Shown here piece after piece: positions 56,996 to 64,000 of a stretch of 64,000 nt of DNA. The stretch comes from Candidatus Eisenbacteria bacterium. Its GTDB lineage: Bacteria > Eisenbacteria > RBG-16-71-46. Below the pieces are notes generated by a model. That model had not been told where the DNA came from, ran no database searches, and saw only the letters and a program-made list of their open reading frames with translations. The DNA lies in assembly GCA_020847735.1 (NCBI GenBank), contig JADLBL010000002.1, positions 1-64,000 on the forward strand. The letters are read 5' to 3'. The position numbers and the translations under genes were made by a program. Position 1 is the stretch's first letter, and each line of letters starts with the position of its first letter.

Positions 56996-58438
56996 TCAGA
57001 AGGCGACGACGCCTTCGATCATCAGGCCCTCGAACCTGCCGTCGTGGAGGATGTTGTTCGCGGGGTAGTCCTCGTACGCCTGCCGGACGTACTCCGCCTT
57101 CATCAGGATGCCCGGCGTCATGAACCAGCCACCCGCCACCTGGACTCGGTTCGACGTCACGTCCTGCGTGAAGCCCGCGAGCCGGCCCTTGACCGTATTG
57201 TAGCGGGCGCCCACGTACAGGTCGTCCCACGCGAAGCGGTACAGGACTTCGCCCGCGAACTGCGTCCACTTGCGCTCGGGCGCGTTCGCGGCGATCTCGG
57301 CCGCCGTCTTGCCCTTCGCCTGCTCGAGCGTGCCGAAGAACTCGAAGCCGCCGACCTTGACGAACGGGTTCAGGCACGTCGCCGTGACCTTGCTGCTCAG
57401 GCCCGGCTGGATGTCGCCCGTCCAGGCCTGGGTCCCCACCGCGCTGGTGGTGTTGGTGAGCACTTCGAAGTAGCGCGAGCCGGCGCGGCTTCCCGAGTAC
57501 AGCGTGTTGCTGGCCGACTTGGCCGTGGTGTAGAGCGAGCCGGTCACGCGCACGCGCACCTTCTCGTCCACCTGCTTGTCGAAGCCGAGCTTGCCGAGGT
57601 AGGTGGGCGCCCGGTCCTGTGGGTTCGCGACCGTGCCCCGCACCTCTCCACCCGTGGCGCCGACCATCGCCATGTAGCCGTCGTGCCGCAGGTAGGCCTC
57701 GGCCCCGATCTCGGTGGTGAAGGCGTTCAGGATCAGGTTGCCGACGAACGGATTGGTGATGGCGTTGCCGTTGTCCGTCGAGCGGAAGTGCGCGTCGCCG
57801 TAGTTCACCTCGAAATGGCCGACGCGGAGCGTCAGATACTTCATCAGCCGGTCCAGGCTGGGGTTCTCCCACGGAGAACCGTCAATCAGCAGGAAGCCGT
57901 CCTTCACCCACGTCTCGTTGTGGTGACGTGACGACAGGTAGGTGGTCATCTCCACGCGGATTCCCTGCGCGAGCTGCGCGTTCATGTACATGTTCGCGGC
58001 GGCGTTGTTGAAGCCGGCGCCGATCCGCTTGAGCTGGTTCTGGTTCACGGGCGGGCTGCCCGACATCACCGGCGTCGCGTTGTTCGAGTGGTGCAACGCC
58101 TGGAACTGCTGCGTGAAGCCGGCTCCCCATGCGAGCGCGAAACCGTCGTAGGGCACGCCCTCCTCCTTGGGCGCCTCGAACTGGTTCACGCTGCGCGAGT
58201 CGTGCGGACGGAAGTACTGGATCGTGTTCGGGGCGGCCTTCGCCCGTGCGGTCTCGCCGGGGATGCGGTCCTCGGCGCGCGCCGTCGGCGCGAGCGCCAG
58301 GAACGCGAGCACGGCGAACACGCCGAGCGCGAACGCCCGCGGAACGACGGTCCGGCGGCCGGCCTCCGGCGCGGCGGCCGGTTCGATCTTCACGAGAGCT
58401 TCGGACTGTGGCTTCGACGACACGAATGCCGTGCGCAT
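56996..58438 (-). CDS. Outer-membrane porin-like protein
   Basis: The product is 480 residues from ATG 58438 with AGGAGAAG upstream; an ATG at 58492, also with AGGAG, would add 18 residues. A long N-region precedes the signal helix (ALGVFAVLAFLALAPTARA). The mature protein has amphipathic strands and a final FEGLMIEGVVAF, typical of a barrel ending in Phe. Stretches like LTLRVGHFEVNYGDAHFRSTDNGNA recall phosphate-selective-porin-type proteins. Substrate unknown. Confidence 0.8.
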   Translation of the reverse strand: MRTAFVSSKPQSEALVKIEPAAAPEAGRRTVVPRAFALGVFAVLAFLALAPTARAEDRIPGETARAKAAPNTIQYFRPHDSRSVNQFEAPKEEGVPYDGFALAWGAGFTQQFQALHHSNNATPVMSGSPPVNQNQLKRIGAGFNNAAANMYMNAQLAQGIRVEMTTYLSSRHHNETWVKDGFLLIDGSPWENPSLDRLMKYLTLRVGHFEVNYGDAHFRSTDNGNAITNPFVGNLILNAFTTEIGAEAYLRHDGYMAMVGATGGEVRGTVANPQDRAPTYLGKLGFDKQVDEKVRVRVTGSLYTTAKSASNTLYSGSRAGSRYFEVLTNTTSAVGTQAWTGDIQPGLSSKVTATCLNPFVKVGGFEFFGTLEQAKGKTAAEIAANAPERKWTQFAGEVLYRFAWDDLYVGARYNTVKGRLAGFTQDVTSNRVQVAGGWFMTPGILMKAEYVRQAYEDYPANNILHDGRFEGLMIEGVVAF

Positions 58439-58506
58439 GGTCTTCTCCTGGGTCCTCGGACCCTCGTCAGACTGTTGGGTTTCGGGGTACATGATCCGCT
58501 CCTGGG

Positions 58507-59190
58507 TCAGGGGTGAGCGGCGGACTGCTGCGCTTTCGCATCACGCGGCACGATGAGCAGCTTGAATCGCACCACGATCGGGTCGCGCACCTTGAGAGTT
58601 CCGAGCATCAGCGCCGGAGGCTTCACGCCGAACTCACTCATCTTCATGGGGTGACTGCCCTCCAGCCAGACGCCCTGTTCGGTGGGCACGAGGGTTCCCG
58701 TCACGCTCACCGGGCGCTGCTGGCCGGCCACCGACAGCGTGCCCTCCGCGGTCACCGGCAGCGTGTCGCCCCGCGCCGCGGCGACGCGCGAGTTCGACAT
58801 GACGAAGCGGATGTCGGGGTACTCGGTCGCCTTGAGCGCCTTGAGCATGTTCTTGTCGAGCGCCTCCTTGCCCGAGCGCATCGTCTTCAGGGGGACGCTG
58901 AGCTCGAGGCCACGAAGACCTCCGTCGCGAAGCCACTGGCGAAGCGCCGCGGCATCGGCCGGGTCCGCCTGCGCCTCGTCGCGCAGCAGGACGAAGCCGA
59001 GCGTGGACGTACGGCTGTGGTAGTCGTGAAGCGTCGAGGTGCCCTCGAGCCAGAGCGTGCTGCCCGCGCCAAGGCCGGCGGCCGCGGTCACGCCGGCCGC
59101 GTGGGCGGCGAGCGGTGCAACGAGGAACCAGCCAGCCAGCCCGCAGACCAGTAGGGCCCGGGCGCTGCGGCTGACTTCAGGCGCTTTCAT
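58507..59190 (-). CDS. YceI family periplasmic lipid-binding-like protein
   Basis: The product is 227 residues with signal peptide ending AAHA. The lipocalin-like YceI fold is visible: LWLEGTSTLHDYHSRT, LSVPLKTMRSGKEALDKNMLKALKATEYPDIRF, and LSVAGQQRPVSVTG. YceI proteins bind isoprenoid-type ligands. The start overlaps the UspA stop by 14 bases, and the porin gene follows 68 bases on. Confidence 0.9.
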   Translation of the reverse strand: MKAPEVSRSARALLVCGLAGWFLVAPLAAHAAGVTAAAGLGAGSTLWLEGTSTLHDYHSRTSTLGFVLLRDEAQADPADAAALRQWLRDGGLRGLELSVPLKTMRSGKEALDKNMLKALKATEYPDIRFVMSNSRVAAARGDTLPVTAEGTLSVAGQQRPVSVTGTLVPTEQGVWLEGSHPMKMSEFGVKPPALMLGTLKVRDPIVVRFKLLIVPRDAKAQQSAAHP

Positions 59191-59629
59191 GGGAATCCTC
59201 CTTGACGACGAGAACGCTGCAGTGGGCGTGCGTGACCACGTGGCTCGAGACGCTCCCGAGCAGCAGCTTGCTCAACCCGGTCCGGCCGTGGGATCCCATG
59301 ACGATGAGATCCGCGCGCTCGTCCCGGATCAGCCGGACCAGCGCGTCGCGAGGATCGCCGGTCAGGATGCGGCTCTCGGTCGCGATCCCCGCCTCGCGCA
59401 ACTCCGCCTCCGCGCGGGCCACCAGCTCGCGTGCCTTCTGGCCCTGCACTTCGGTCATGTCGCTCAGCAGCGGGGCGGGCGAGTCGACTCCCACCTCCGC
59501 GGGCAGGATCACCGGAGCCAGGACGTTCGCCACGATGACCCGGCTGCCGGCCGGCCAGCGCATCCGGAGTACGAACCGGACCGCGCGAGCCGAGTGAGCG
59601 GAATCGTCCAGGGCGATCAGGATTTTCAT
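59177..59629 (-). CDS. Universal stress protein UspA family
   Basis: The product is 150 residues with MKILIALDDSAHSARAVRFV at the N-terminus and the nucleotide-binding pattern MGSHGRTGLSKLLLGSVSSHVV near the C-terminus, the ATP-binding type. AAGGAGGGCCC lies just upstream of the ATG. First gene of the minus-strand group (UspA, YceI, porin, START-like), divergent from the LuxR-type regulator. Confidence 0.93.
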   Translation of the reverse strand: MKILIALDDSAHSARAVRFVLRMRWPAGSRVIVANVLAPVILPAEVGVDSPAPLLSDMTEVQGQKARELVARAEAELREAGIATESRILTGDPRDALVRLIRDERADLIVMGSHGRTGLSKLLLGSVSSHVVTHAHCSVLVVKEDSHESA

Positions 59630-59802
59630 GGGGCCCTCCTTCCGGTTGAGTGAGCGCCTGAAGAATCGCCCGCACGGCCAGCCGAAAAAATGGGACGGAG
59701 GGGTGAGCGGGGATGATCCGAAAGGAGTAGTCTGCGGCTCGCGACAAGGCGCGCGGGCGCGTATCCTTCGCCGTCCACCAGCAGCCGCGGAGGCCATTGA
59801 CG

Positions 59803-60663
59803 GTGCCCGACCACCCGAAAGCACATCCCGCATCACGGCGGCGCAAGTCCGCGGAAGCGGCCGCCCCGCTCATCCGGCTCGTGATCGCGGATCACCACGC
59901 GATTGACCGGGGCGGTCTCGTGGGTCTGATCGAGAACGAGCCCGACATGGTCGTGGTGGGCGAGGCCGCCACCGTCGCCGAGGTCCTGGTCCAGTGCCGG
60001 GCGCTCCGCCCCGACGTGCTGGTGCTGACCATGAACCTGCCCGATCAGGCCGAAGAGCCGGCGTTGCTGCGCCTGCGCCGCGAACTTCCCGATCTCAGGG
60101 TGCTGGCCATGTCCGACCGCGGCACCCACAACTGCGTGGTGCTGAACCCGCCCTCCCGCCAGCGCGGGACGGACCAGCCGGTGGAGTTCTGTCCCGTGGG
60201 GACGGACTGCCTGGCACTGGCCGTCGCCCAGGGGGCGCGCGCGACGCTGCGGCGCAGCGCCGATCCCGAGGATCTCTTCCGCGGCATCCGCGCGGTGTCG
60301 AGAGGGCAGTCGTGGTTCGATCCGACCACGACGTCGGAACTGGCGCGTGGAACCGATGGACACGGTCCGGCCTCCGGCGGAACGAACGAACCGCTCTCGG
60401 AGCGCGAGTTGGACGTGGCGGCGCTGCTCGCCGAAGGCCTCTCGAACAAGGAGATCTCCAGCGCCCTATCCATCAGCGAGCCCACGGTGAAGAAGCACGT
60501 GGCCCACATACTCGAGAAGTTGCGCCTGCAGGACCGGCTTCAGGCCGGACTGCACATCGCGCGCAACCCGCTGCTGATCCGCAGGCCCGCGGGCCCCCGG
60601 GCCACCTCCGCTCCAGCACCGCCGCCGGCGCGCGCAGCTTCGAGGCGGCCCGGGGCCGCCTGA
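59803..60663 (+). CDS. LuxR-family response regulator with degenerate receiver domain
   Basis: The product is 286 residues from GTG 59803 (GGAGG nine bases upstream; TTG 59797 is too close). A receiver-like domain covers about 20-150: IRLVIADHHAIDR keeps one acidic residue (Asp30), but the phospho-acceptor position reads VLVLTMNLPD, Thr76 instead of Asp. About 25 extra residues (HNCVVLNPPSRQRG...EFCPVGTDC) with three Cys interrupt the domain. A NarL/LuxR helix-turn-helix follows (LSERELDVAALLAEGLSNKEIS...TVKKHVAHILEKL). It probably regulates the divergent uspA group. Confidence 0.88.
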   Translation: MPDHPKAHPASRRRKSAEAAAPLIRLVIADHHAIDRGGLVGLIENEPDMVVVGEAATVAEVLVQCRALRPDVLVLTMNLPDQAEEPALLRLRRELPDLRVLAMSDRGTHNCVVLNPPSRQRGTDQPVEFCPVGTDCLALAVAQGARATLRRSADPEDLFRGIRAVSRGQSWFDPTTTSELARGTDGHGPASGGTNEPLSERELDVAALLAEGLSNKEISSALSISEPTVKKHVAHILEKLRLQDRLQAGLHIARNPLLIRRPAGPRATSAPAPPPARAASRRPGAA

Positions 60664-60790
60664 GGCCGGCCGGGAGAGCGGCTCTTTCCAGGCGGTGGGG
60701 CAGTGCGCCGCTCCCTCCAGAGCGGGAAGAATGAGCTGCCGGTCGGCATGAGGGCCGGATAGAATCCGAGAGGTAAGGAGGGCCGCCGAC

Positions 60791-61738
60791 ATGCCCCTTC
60801 TAGCTTCCCTTGCCCGCCTCGCGCCTCTCGCCGCCCTCGTGCTAGCGGCGCCCGCCATGGCCGCCACTCTCGACGGCCAGCTCGATCCGGAGTACGGCGC
60901 GCCCATCGTCGTCCAGACGATCGCGACCAACCGGGGAAACAACACGCGCGGCGTGCCCGACTGGTCCTACGGCTCCGAACTCGACGCGCTCCACGCGACG
61001 CTCGACGGCGGGACACTCCGCCTGTTTCTCGCCGGAAATCTGCTCCAGATGGCGAATCCCAGCGACCCGGGCATCTTCGCCGACTTCCTGTACGTCTTTC
61101 TCGACACTCGACCCGGCGGCCAGAATGTCCTGAGGAACGACAACTTCGTGATCGACAGCCCTTATGCAACCAACGTCCTGAACGGTTGCGCCGGCCTGCG
61201 ATTCGATCCCGACTTTTCCCCCGACTACTGTTTCGCCGCGTTCGCGACCGGCAGCGACGTCTGGGGCTTCGGGCCGTTCACGCTGCACGGCTGGGTCGCC
61301 GAACTGCTCACGAGCGGTGGCGGACCGGGCGCGTACCTCGGCTCGACCGGGGCCGGGCCGACCGCCGGGCTCACGGGCGGAACGAACCCGCTCGACATCG
61401 GACTTGCGATCGACAACCGCAACGTCGCGGGGGTGCCGGAAGGATGCGCGCCCGCGTGGGGCTCCGGGGTATCCACCGGCGTCGAGTGGGCGGTCCCGCT
61501 CGCGACGCTCGGCGACCCGTCGGGCTGCGTCCGACTTTCGGCGTTCTTCGTTTACAGGGGAATGTTCCGCGTGGGGAATCAGTGCCTTCCGCCCATGCCG
61601 GCGGGAACCTGCGGGACCGCCTACCCTTCAGCTCTGAACTTCGCCGCGCTCGCGGGAGACCAGTCCCTTCTCCTCTGCGGCCTTCCGGTCCCCGCGAGGA
61701 GGGGAACGTGGGGGCGGCTCAAGTCGCTCCACCGATAG
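60791..61738 (+). CDS. Secreted protein of unknown function
   Basis: The product is 315 residues with AAGGAGG upstream and signal peptide ending APAMAA. Mature chain begins TLDGQLDPEYGAPIVVQT, resembling sugar-binding-like beta-sandwich proteins of unknown function in environmental bacteria; several Cys (GCAGLRF, DYCFAA, EGCAP, SGCVRL, QCLPP, TCGT) suggest disulphides. No sorting tail recognised. It stands alone between the regulator and the TatT gene; 61739-61989 holds no gene. Confidence 0.7.
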   Translation: MPLLASLARLAPLAALVLAAPAMAATLDGQLDPEYGAPIVVQTIATNRGNNTRGVPDWSYGSELDALHATLDGGTLRLFLAGNLLQMANPSDPGIFADFLYVFLDTRPGGQNVLRNDNFVIDSPYATNVLNGCAGLRFDPDFSPDYCFAAFATGSDVWGFGPFTLHGWVAELLTSGGGPGAYLGSTGAGPTAGLTGGTNPLDIGLAIDNRNVAGVPEGCAPAWGSGVSTGVEWAVPLATLGDPSGCVRLSAFFVYRGMFRVGNQCLPPMPAGTCGTAYPSALNFAALAGDQSLLLCGLPVPARRGTWGRLKSLHR

Positions 61739-61989
61739 CCACCCGCGGGGAGATCGGCGTTCATGTCGCCCACCGTCCGCACCTGCACGGGCTCGCGTGA
61801 GCGGGATTCGACCGGAGGAAGCGGTCCGCGCGTGCACTACGCTCCGGAGCCGGTGCTCCTGTCGCGTGGCGCGCCCAGCAATCTTCACGCACGAGCTTGA
61901 CCCTCGTAAGGCAGCACGCTAGCGTCCGTGCCGCTCCCCACGGGCCCGCTTCCGTGGCCATCCCGGCCGCCCGCCAAGGAAAGGACCGC

Positions 61990-62952
61990 TTGAGCCCTCG
62001 AACTCCCCGCGCCGGCCTCGTCGTCCTCGTCTTCGTTCTGGCCCTCGCGCCGGCGCTGGGCGGCTGCTCGATCAAGCGCATGATGGTGCGCGGCGTCGCC
62101 AACTCGCTCACGAGCGGCCCGGACGTCTACGGCACCGACGACGATCCGGATCTCATCAAGGACGCCCTGCCGTTCGGCCTCAAGACGATGGAGTCCCTGC
62201 TTGCCGTGATCCCGGATCACGAGGGGCTGCTGCTCACGCTGTGCAAGGGCTACACGCAGTACGCCTACGCGTTCGTCCAGAGTGAAGGCGACCTGCTCGT
62301 CAACAGCGATTACGAGCGGGCCAACGCTCTCCACGAGCGCGCGTACAAGCTGGACCTGCGGGCTCGCGACTTCGGCCTTCGCGGGCTCGAGAAGCGCTAC
62401 AAGGGCATCACGGCCGGACTGCAGACGGACCCCGCGACGGCGGCGGCTCGGATCCAGGCGCGCGACGTCGGCATGCTCTACTGGACCGCGGCCGCCTGGG
62501 GCTCGGCGATTTCGCTCGGCAAGGACAAGCCCGAGATGCTCGCCGACCTGCCCGCCATTCGCGCGCTCATGGAGCGCGGCCTCGAGGTGGACGAGGGCTA
62601 CGAAGGCGGTGCGATGCACGAGGCGATGATCGTGCTCGAGGCGCTGCCGGCGGCGATGGGCGGCTCCGTCGAGCGCGCCCGCCGGCATTTCGCGCGCGCC
62701 GTCGAGCTGTGCCACGACACCAAGCCTTCACCGTACGTCACGCTCGCGACCAGCGTGGCCATCCTGGAACAGAACCGCCCCCGGTTCGTCGAGCTTCTCG
62801 AACATGCGCTGACGTTCGATCCGGATCGCGACCCGTCACAGCGCCTCGCGACGATCGTGCTGCAGCGCAAGGCCCGCGCGCTGCTCGAGCACCAGGACGA
62901 GTTCTTTCTCGACGACGCTTCCGCTCCCGACACCACCCAGACACCGGAGTAA
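61990..62952 (+). CDS. TatT-family TRAP-associated lipoprotein
   Basis: The product is 320 residues from a TTG with AAGGAAAGGA upstream. Lipobox ALGGC gives Cys about 26. Helical TPR-like sequence follows: PFGLKTMESLLAVIPDHEGLLLTLCKGYTQYAYAF, DVGMLYWTAAAWGSAISLGKD, and HARRHF-type repeats. TatT proteins form trimers that dock a TRAP-type solute receptor in the periplasm. The DctP gene follows three bases on. Confidence 0.88.
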   Translation: MSPRTPRAGLVVLVFVLALAPALGGCSIKRMMVRGVANSLTSGPDVYGTDDDPDLIKDALPFGLKTMESLLAVIPDHEGLLLTLCKGYTQYAYAFVQSEGDLLVNSDYERANALHERAYKLDLRARDFGLRGLEKRYKGITAGLQTDPATAAARIQARDVGMLYWTAAAWGSAISLGKDKPEMLADLPAIRALMERGLEVDEGYEGGAMHEAMIVLEALPAAMGGSVERARRHFARAVELCHDTKPSPYVTLATSVAILEQNRPRFVELLEHALTFDPDRDPSQRLATIVLQRKARALLEHQDEFFLDDASAPDTTQTPE

Positions 62953-62955
62953 CGG

Positions 62956-63972
62956 ATGATCCTTCGCCGCTGGCTGACCCTGCTGTGCACGCTCCTCGTC
63001 GTCGCCGCCCCCGCGTCCGCCTTCGCGCAGACGACCGTCATCAAGCTCGCCACGCTGGTCCCCGAGGGCTCGGTCTGGGACAAGGCCATGCGCGAGATGG
63101 GAGCGCAATGGAGCGCCGCCACGCAGGGTCGGGTTTCGCTGCGCATCTATCCCGGCGGCGTCGCCGGCGACGAGCCCGATGTCGTGCGCAAGATGCGGCT
63201 CGGGCAGCTGCAGGCGTCGGCCGTGACCACCGCGGGCCTCGCCTCGATCGATCCGGCGTTCCACATCTTCAACATTCCGATGTTCTTCTCGTCCTACCCC
63301 GAGCTCTACGCGACCCTGGACGCGCTCGAGCCGGTGCTCAGGAAGCGCCTCGAGGACAAGGGCTTCATCCTGCTGTCGTGGGGACATGGCGGCTGGGTGT
63401 ATTTCTTCACCAGGAACCCCGTCGCCGACGCGGCGGGGCTCAAGAAGACCAAGCTGTTCGTGTGGGCCGGCGACGAACAACTCGCCGAACAGTGGAAATC
63501 GCTCGGCTTCCAGCCCGTCGCCCTCGCCGTGACCGACATGATGACCGGCCTGCAGACGAACATGATCGACGCCTACCCTTCCACTCCGCTGCTCGGGTTG
63601 ACGCTGCAGTGGTATCGGCAGACGCCGAACATCATGGGCCTCGGCCTCGCGCCCCTGGTCGGCGGACTGGTCGTGACCAAGTCGGCGTGGATGAAGATCT
63701 CTCCCGCGGATCGCGCGAAGATCATGGTTTCCTGCCGAAAGCTCTCGGATCGTCTCAAGGTCGAAGTGCCGAAGCAGGACACGACCGCGGTGGTCGAGAT
63801 GCAGAAGCGCGGCCTGAAAGTGAATCCGGTCAAGCCCGCGGACGCCGCCGTTTTCTCCGGCATCGCCGATCAGTTCGCCGCCGGCATCCCCGGCTCGCGC
63901 GTGCCTCCCGAGATCCTCGCCGCGGCCCGCAAGGCGCGCGACGACTGGCGCAAGAAGGCCGCCGCGCGTTAG
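62956..63972 (+). CDS. dctP: TRAP transporter solute-binding protein (DctP family)
   Basis: The product is 338 residues with signal peptide ending AFAQ. Family motifs: IKLATLVPEGSVWDKAMREMGAQWSAATQGRVSLRIYPGGVAGDEPDVVRKMRLGQLQA and the later GLQTNMIDAYPSTP. It captures an organic acid or related solute for a DctQM-type sodium symporter. The membrane subunits should lie just beyond the window. Confidence 0.92.
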   Translation: MILRRWLTLLCTLLVVAAPASAFAQTTVIKLATLVPEGSVWDKAMREMGAQWSAATQGRVSLRIYPGGVAGDEPDVVRKMRLGQLQASAVTTAGLASIDPAFHIFNIPMFFSSYPELYATLDALEPVLRKRLEDKGFILLSWGHGGWVYFFTRNPVADAAGLKKTKLFVWAGDEQLAEQWKSLGFQPVALAVTDMMTGLQTNMIDAYPSTPLLGLTLQWYRQTPNIMGLGLAPLVGGLVVTKSAWMKISPADRAKIMVSCRKLSDRLKVEVPKQDTTAVVEMQKRGLKVNPVKPADAAVFSGIADQFAAGIPGSRVPPEILAAARKARDDWRKKAAAR

Positions 63973-64000
63973 CAGCGAAGATTGGCGCGGCGGAGCGCAT

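Overview
The window is about 70% GC, densely coded and free of rRNA or tRNA. GTG/TTG starts and 4-5 base stop/start overlaps (ATGA, GTGA, TGATG) are common. Exported proteins with fibronectin type III domains and FlgD-like C-terminal Ig domains, PorV/PorQ-like outer-membrane proteins, a pseudopilin-rich type IV pilus locus and AgmX/ExbBD-type envelope machinery suggest a didermic, high-GC bacterium of the FCB superphylum type (a Candidatus Eisenbacteria-like lineage is my best guess). That placement is inferred from gene content, not from a marker gene.

Layout. 1-1440: start of a minus-strand gene, then a low-GC accessory patch with a lipoprotein gene, a broken IS481-type transposase and a 65-bp direct repeat. 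1445-4016: an alpha/beta hydrolase pair and a ThrE-type exporter. 4017-6736: an mntR-mntH pair in which the Nramp transporter carries a C-terminal UspA domain; a probable MntR operator lies at 6918. 7179-11216: a 2-oxoacid dehydrogenase operon (E1 beta, E2, E1 alpha) translationally joined to crcB (fluoride channel) and a DUF190 gene. 11353-17469: a minus-strand block of two Fn3/PorV-like two-gene cassettes plus a third, shortened Fn3 gene. 18255-30393: a type IV pilus operon (pilT-like, pilB, pilC, major pilin, three minor pilin-like genes, pilMNOPQ) and the prepilin peptidase gene. 30474-35078: fabH, a YebC-family gene, an M20 peptidase, a 143-bp inverted-repeat element and a histidine kinase.

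35184-56265 is the most unusual region. A membrane protein and ApbE are followed, after a 299-bp gap, by 18 plus-strand genes with no gap over about 45 bp. The first half is a redox-looking set: a CX5CH lipoprotein, a small barrel, a two-haem lipoprotein resembling hydrazine synthase alpha-type proteins, a TlpA thioredoxin, DUF4266 and DUF3570. The middle holds secreted and outer-membrane proteins. The second half is a proton-motive-force machine: a 1544-residue TPR protein, ExbB, two ExbD proteins and an AgmX/PglI-type TonB-like protein. The redox set and the energised envelope machine may form one functional unit.

56341-59629 (minus) encodes a START-like protein, an outer-membrane porin, YceI and UspA. 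Diverging from it is a LuxR-type regulator whose receiver domain has lost its phospho-acceptor Asp. The window ends with a secreted protein and the TatT/DctP components of a TRAP-associated transporter.
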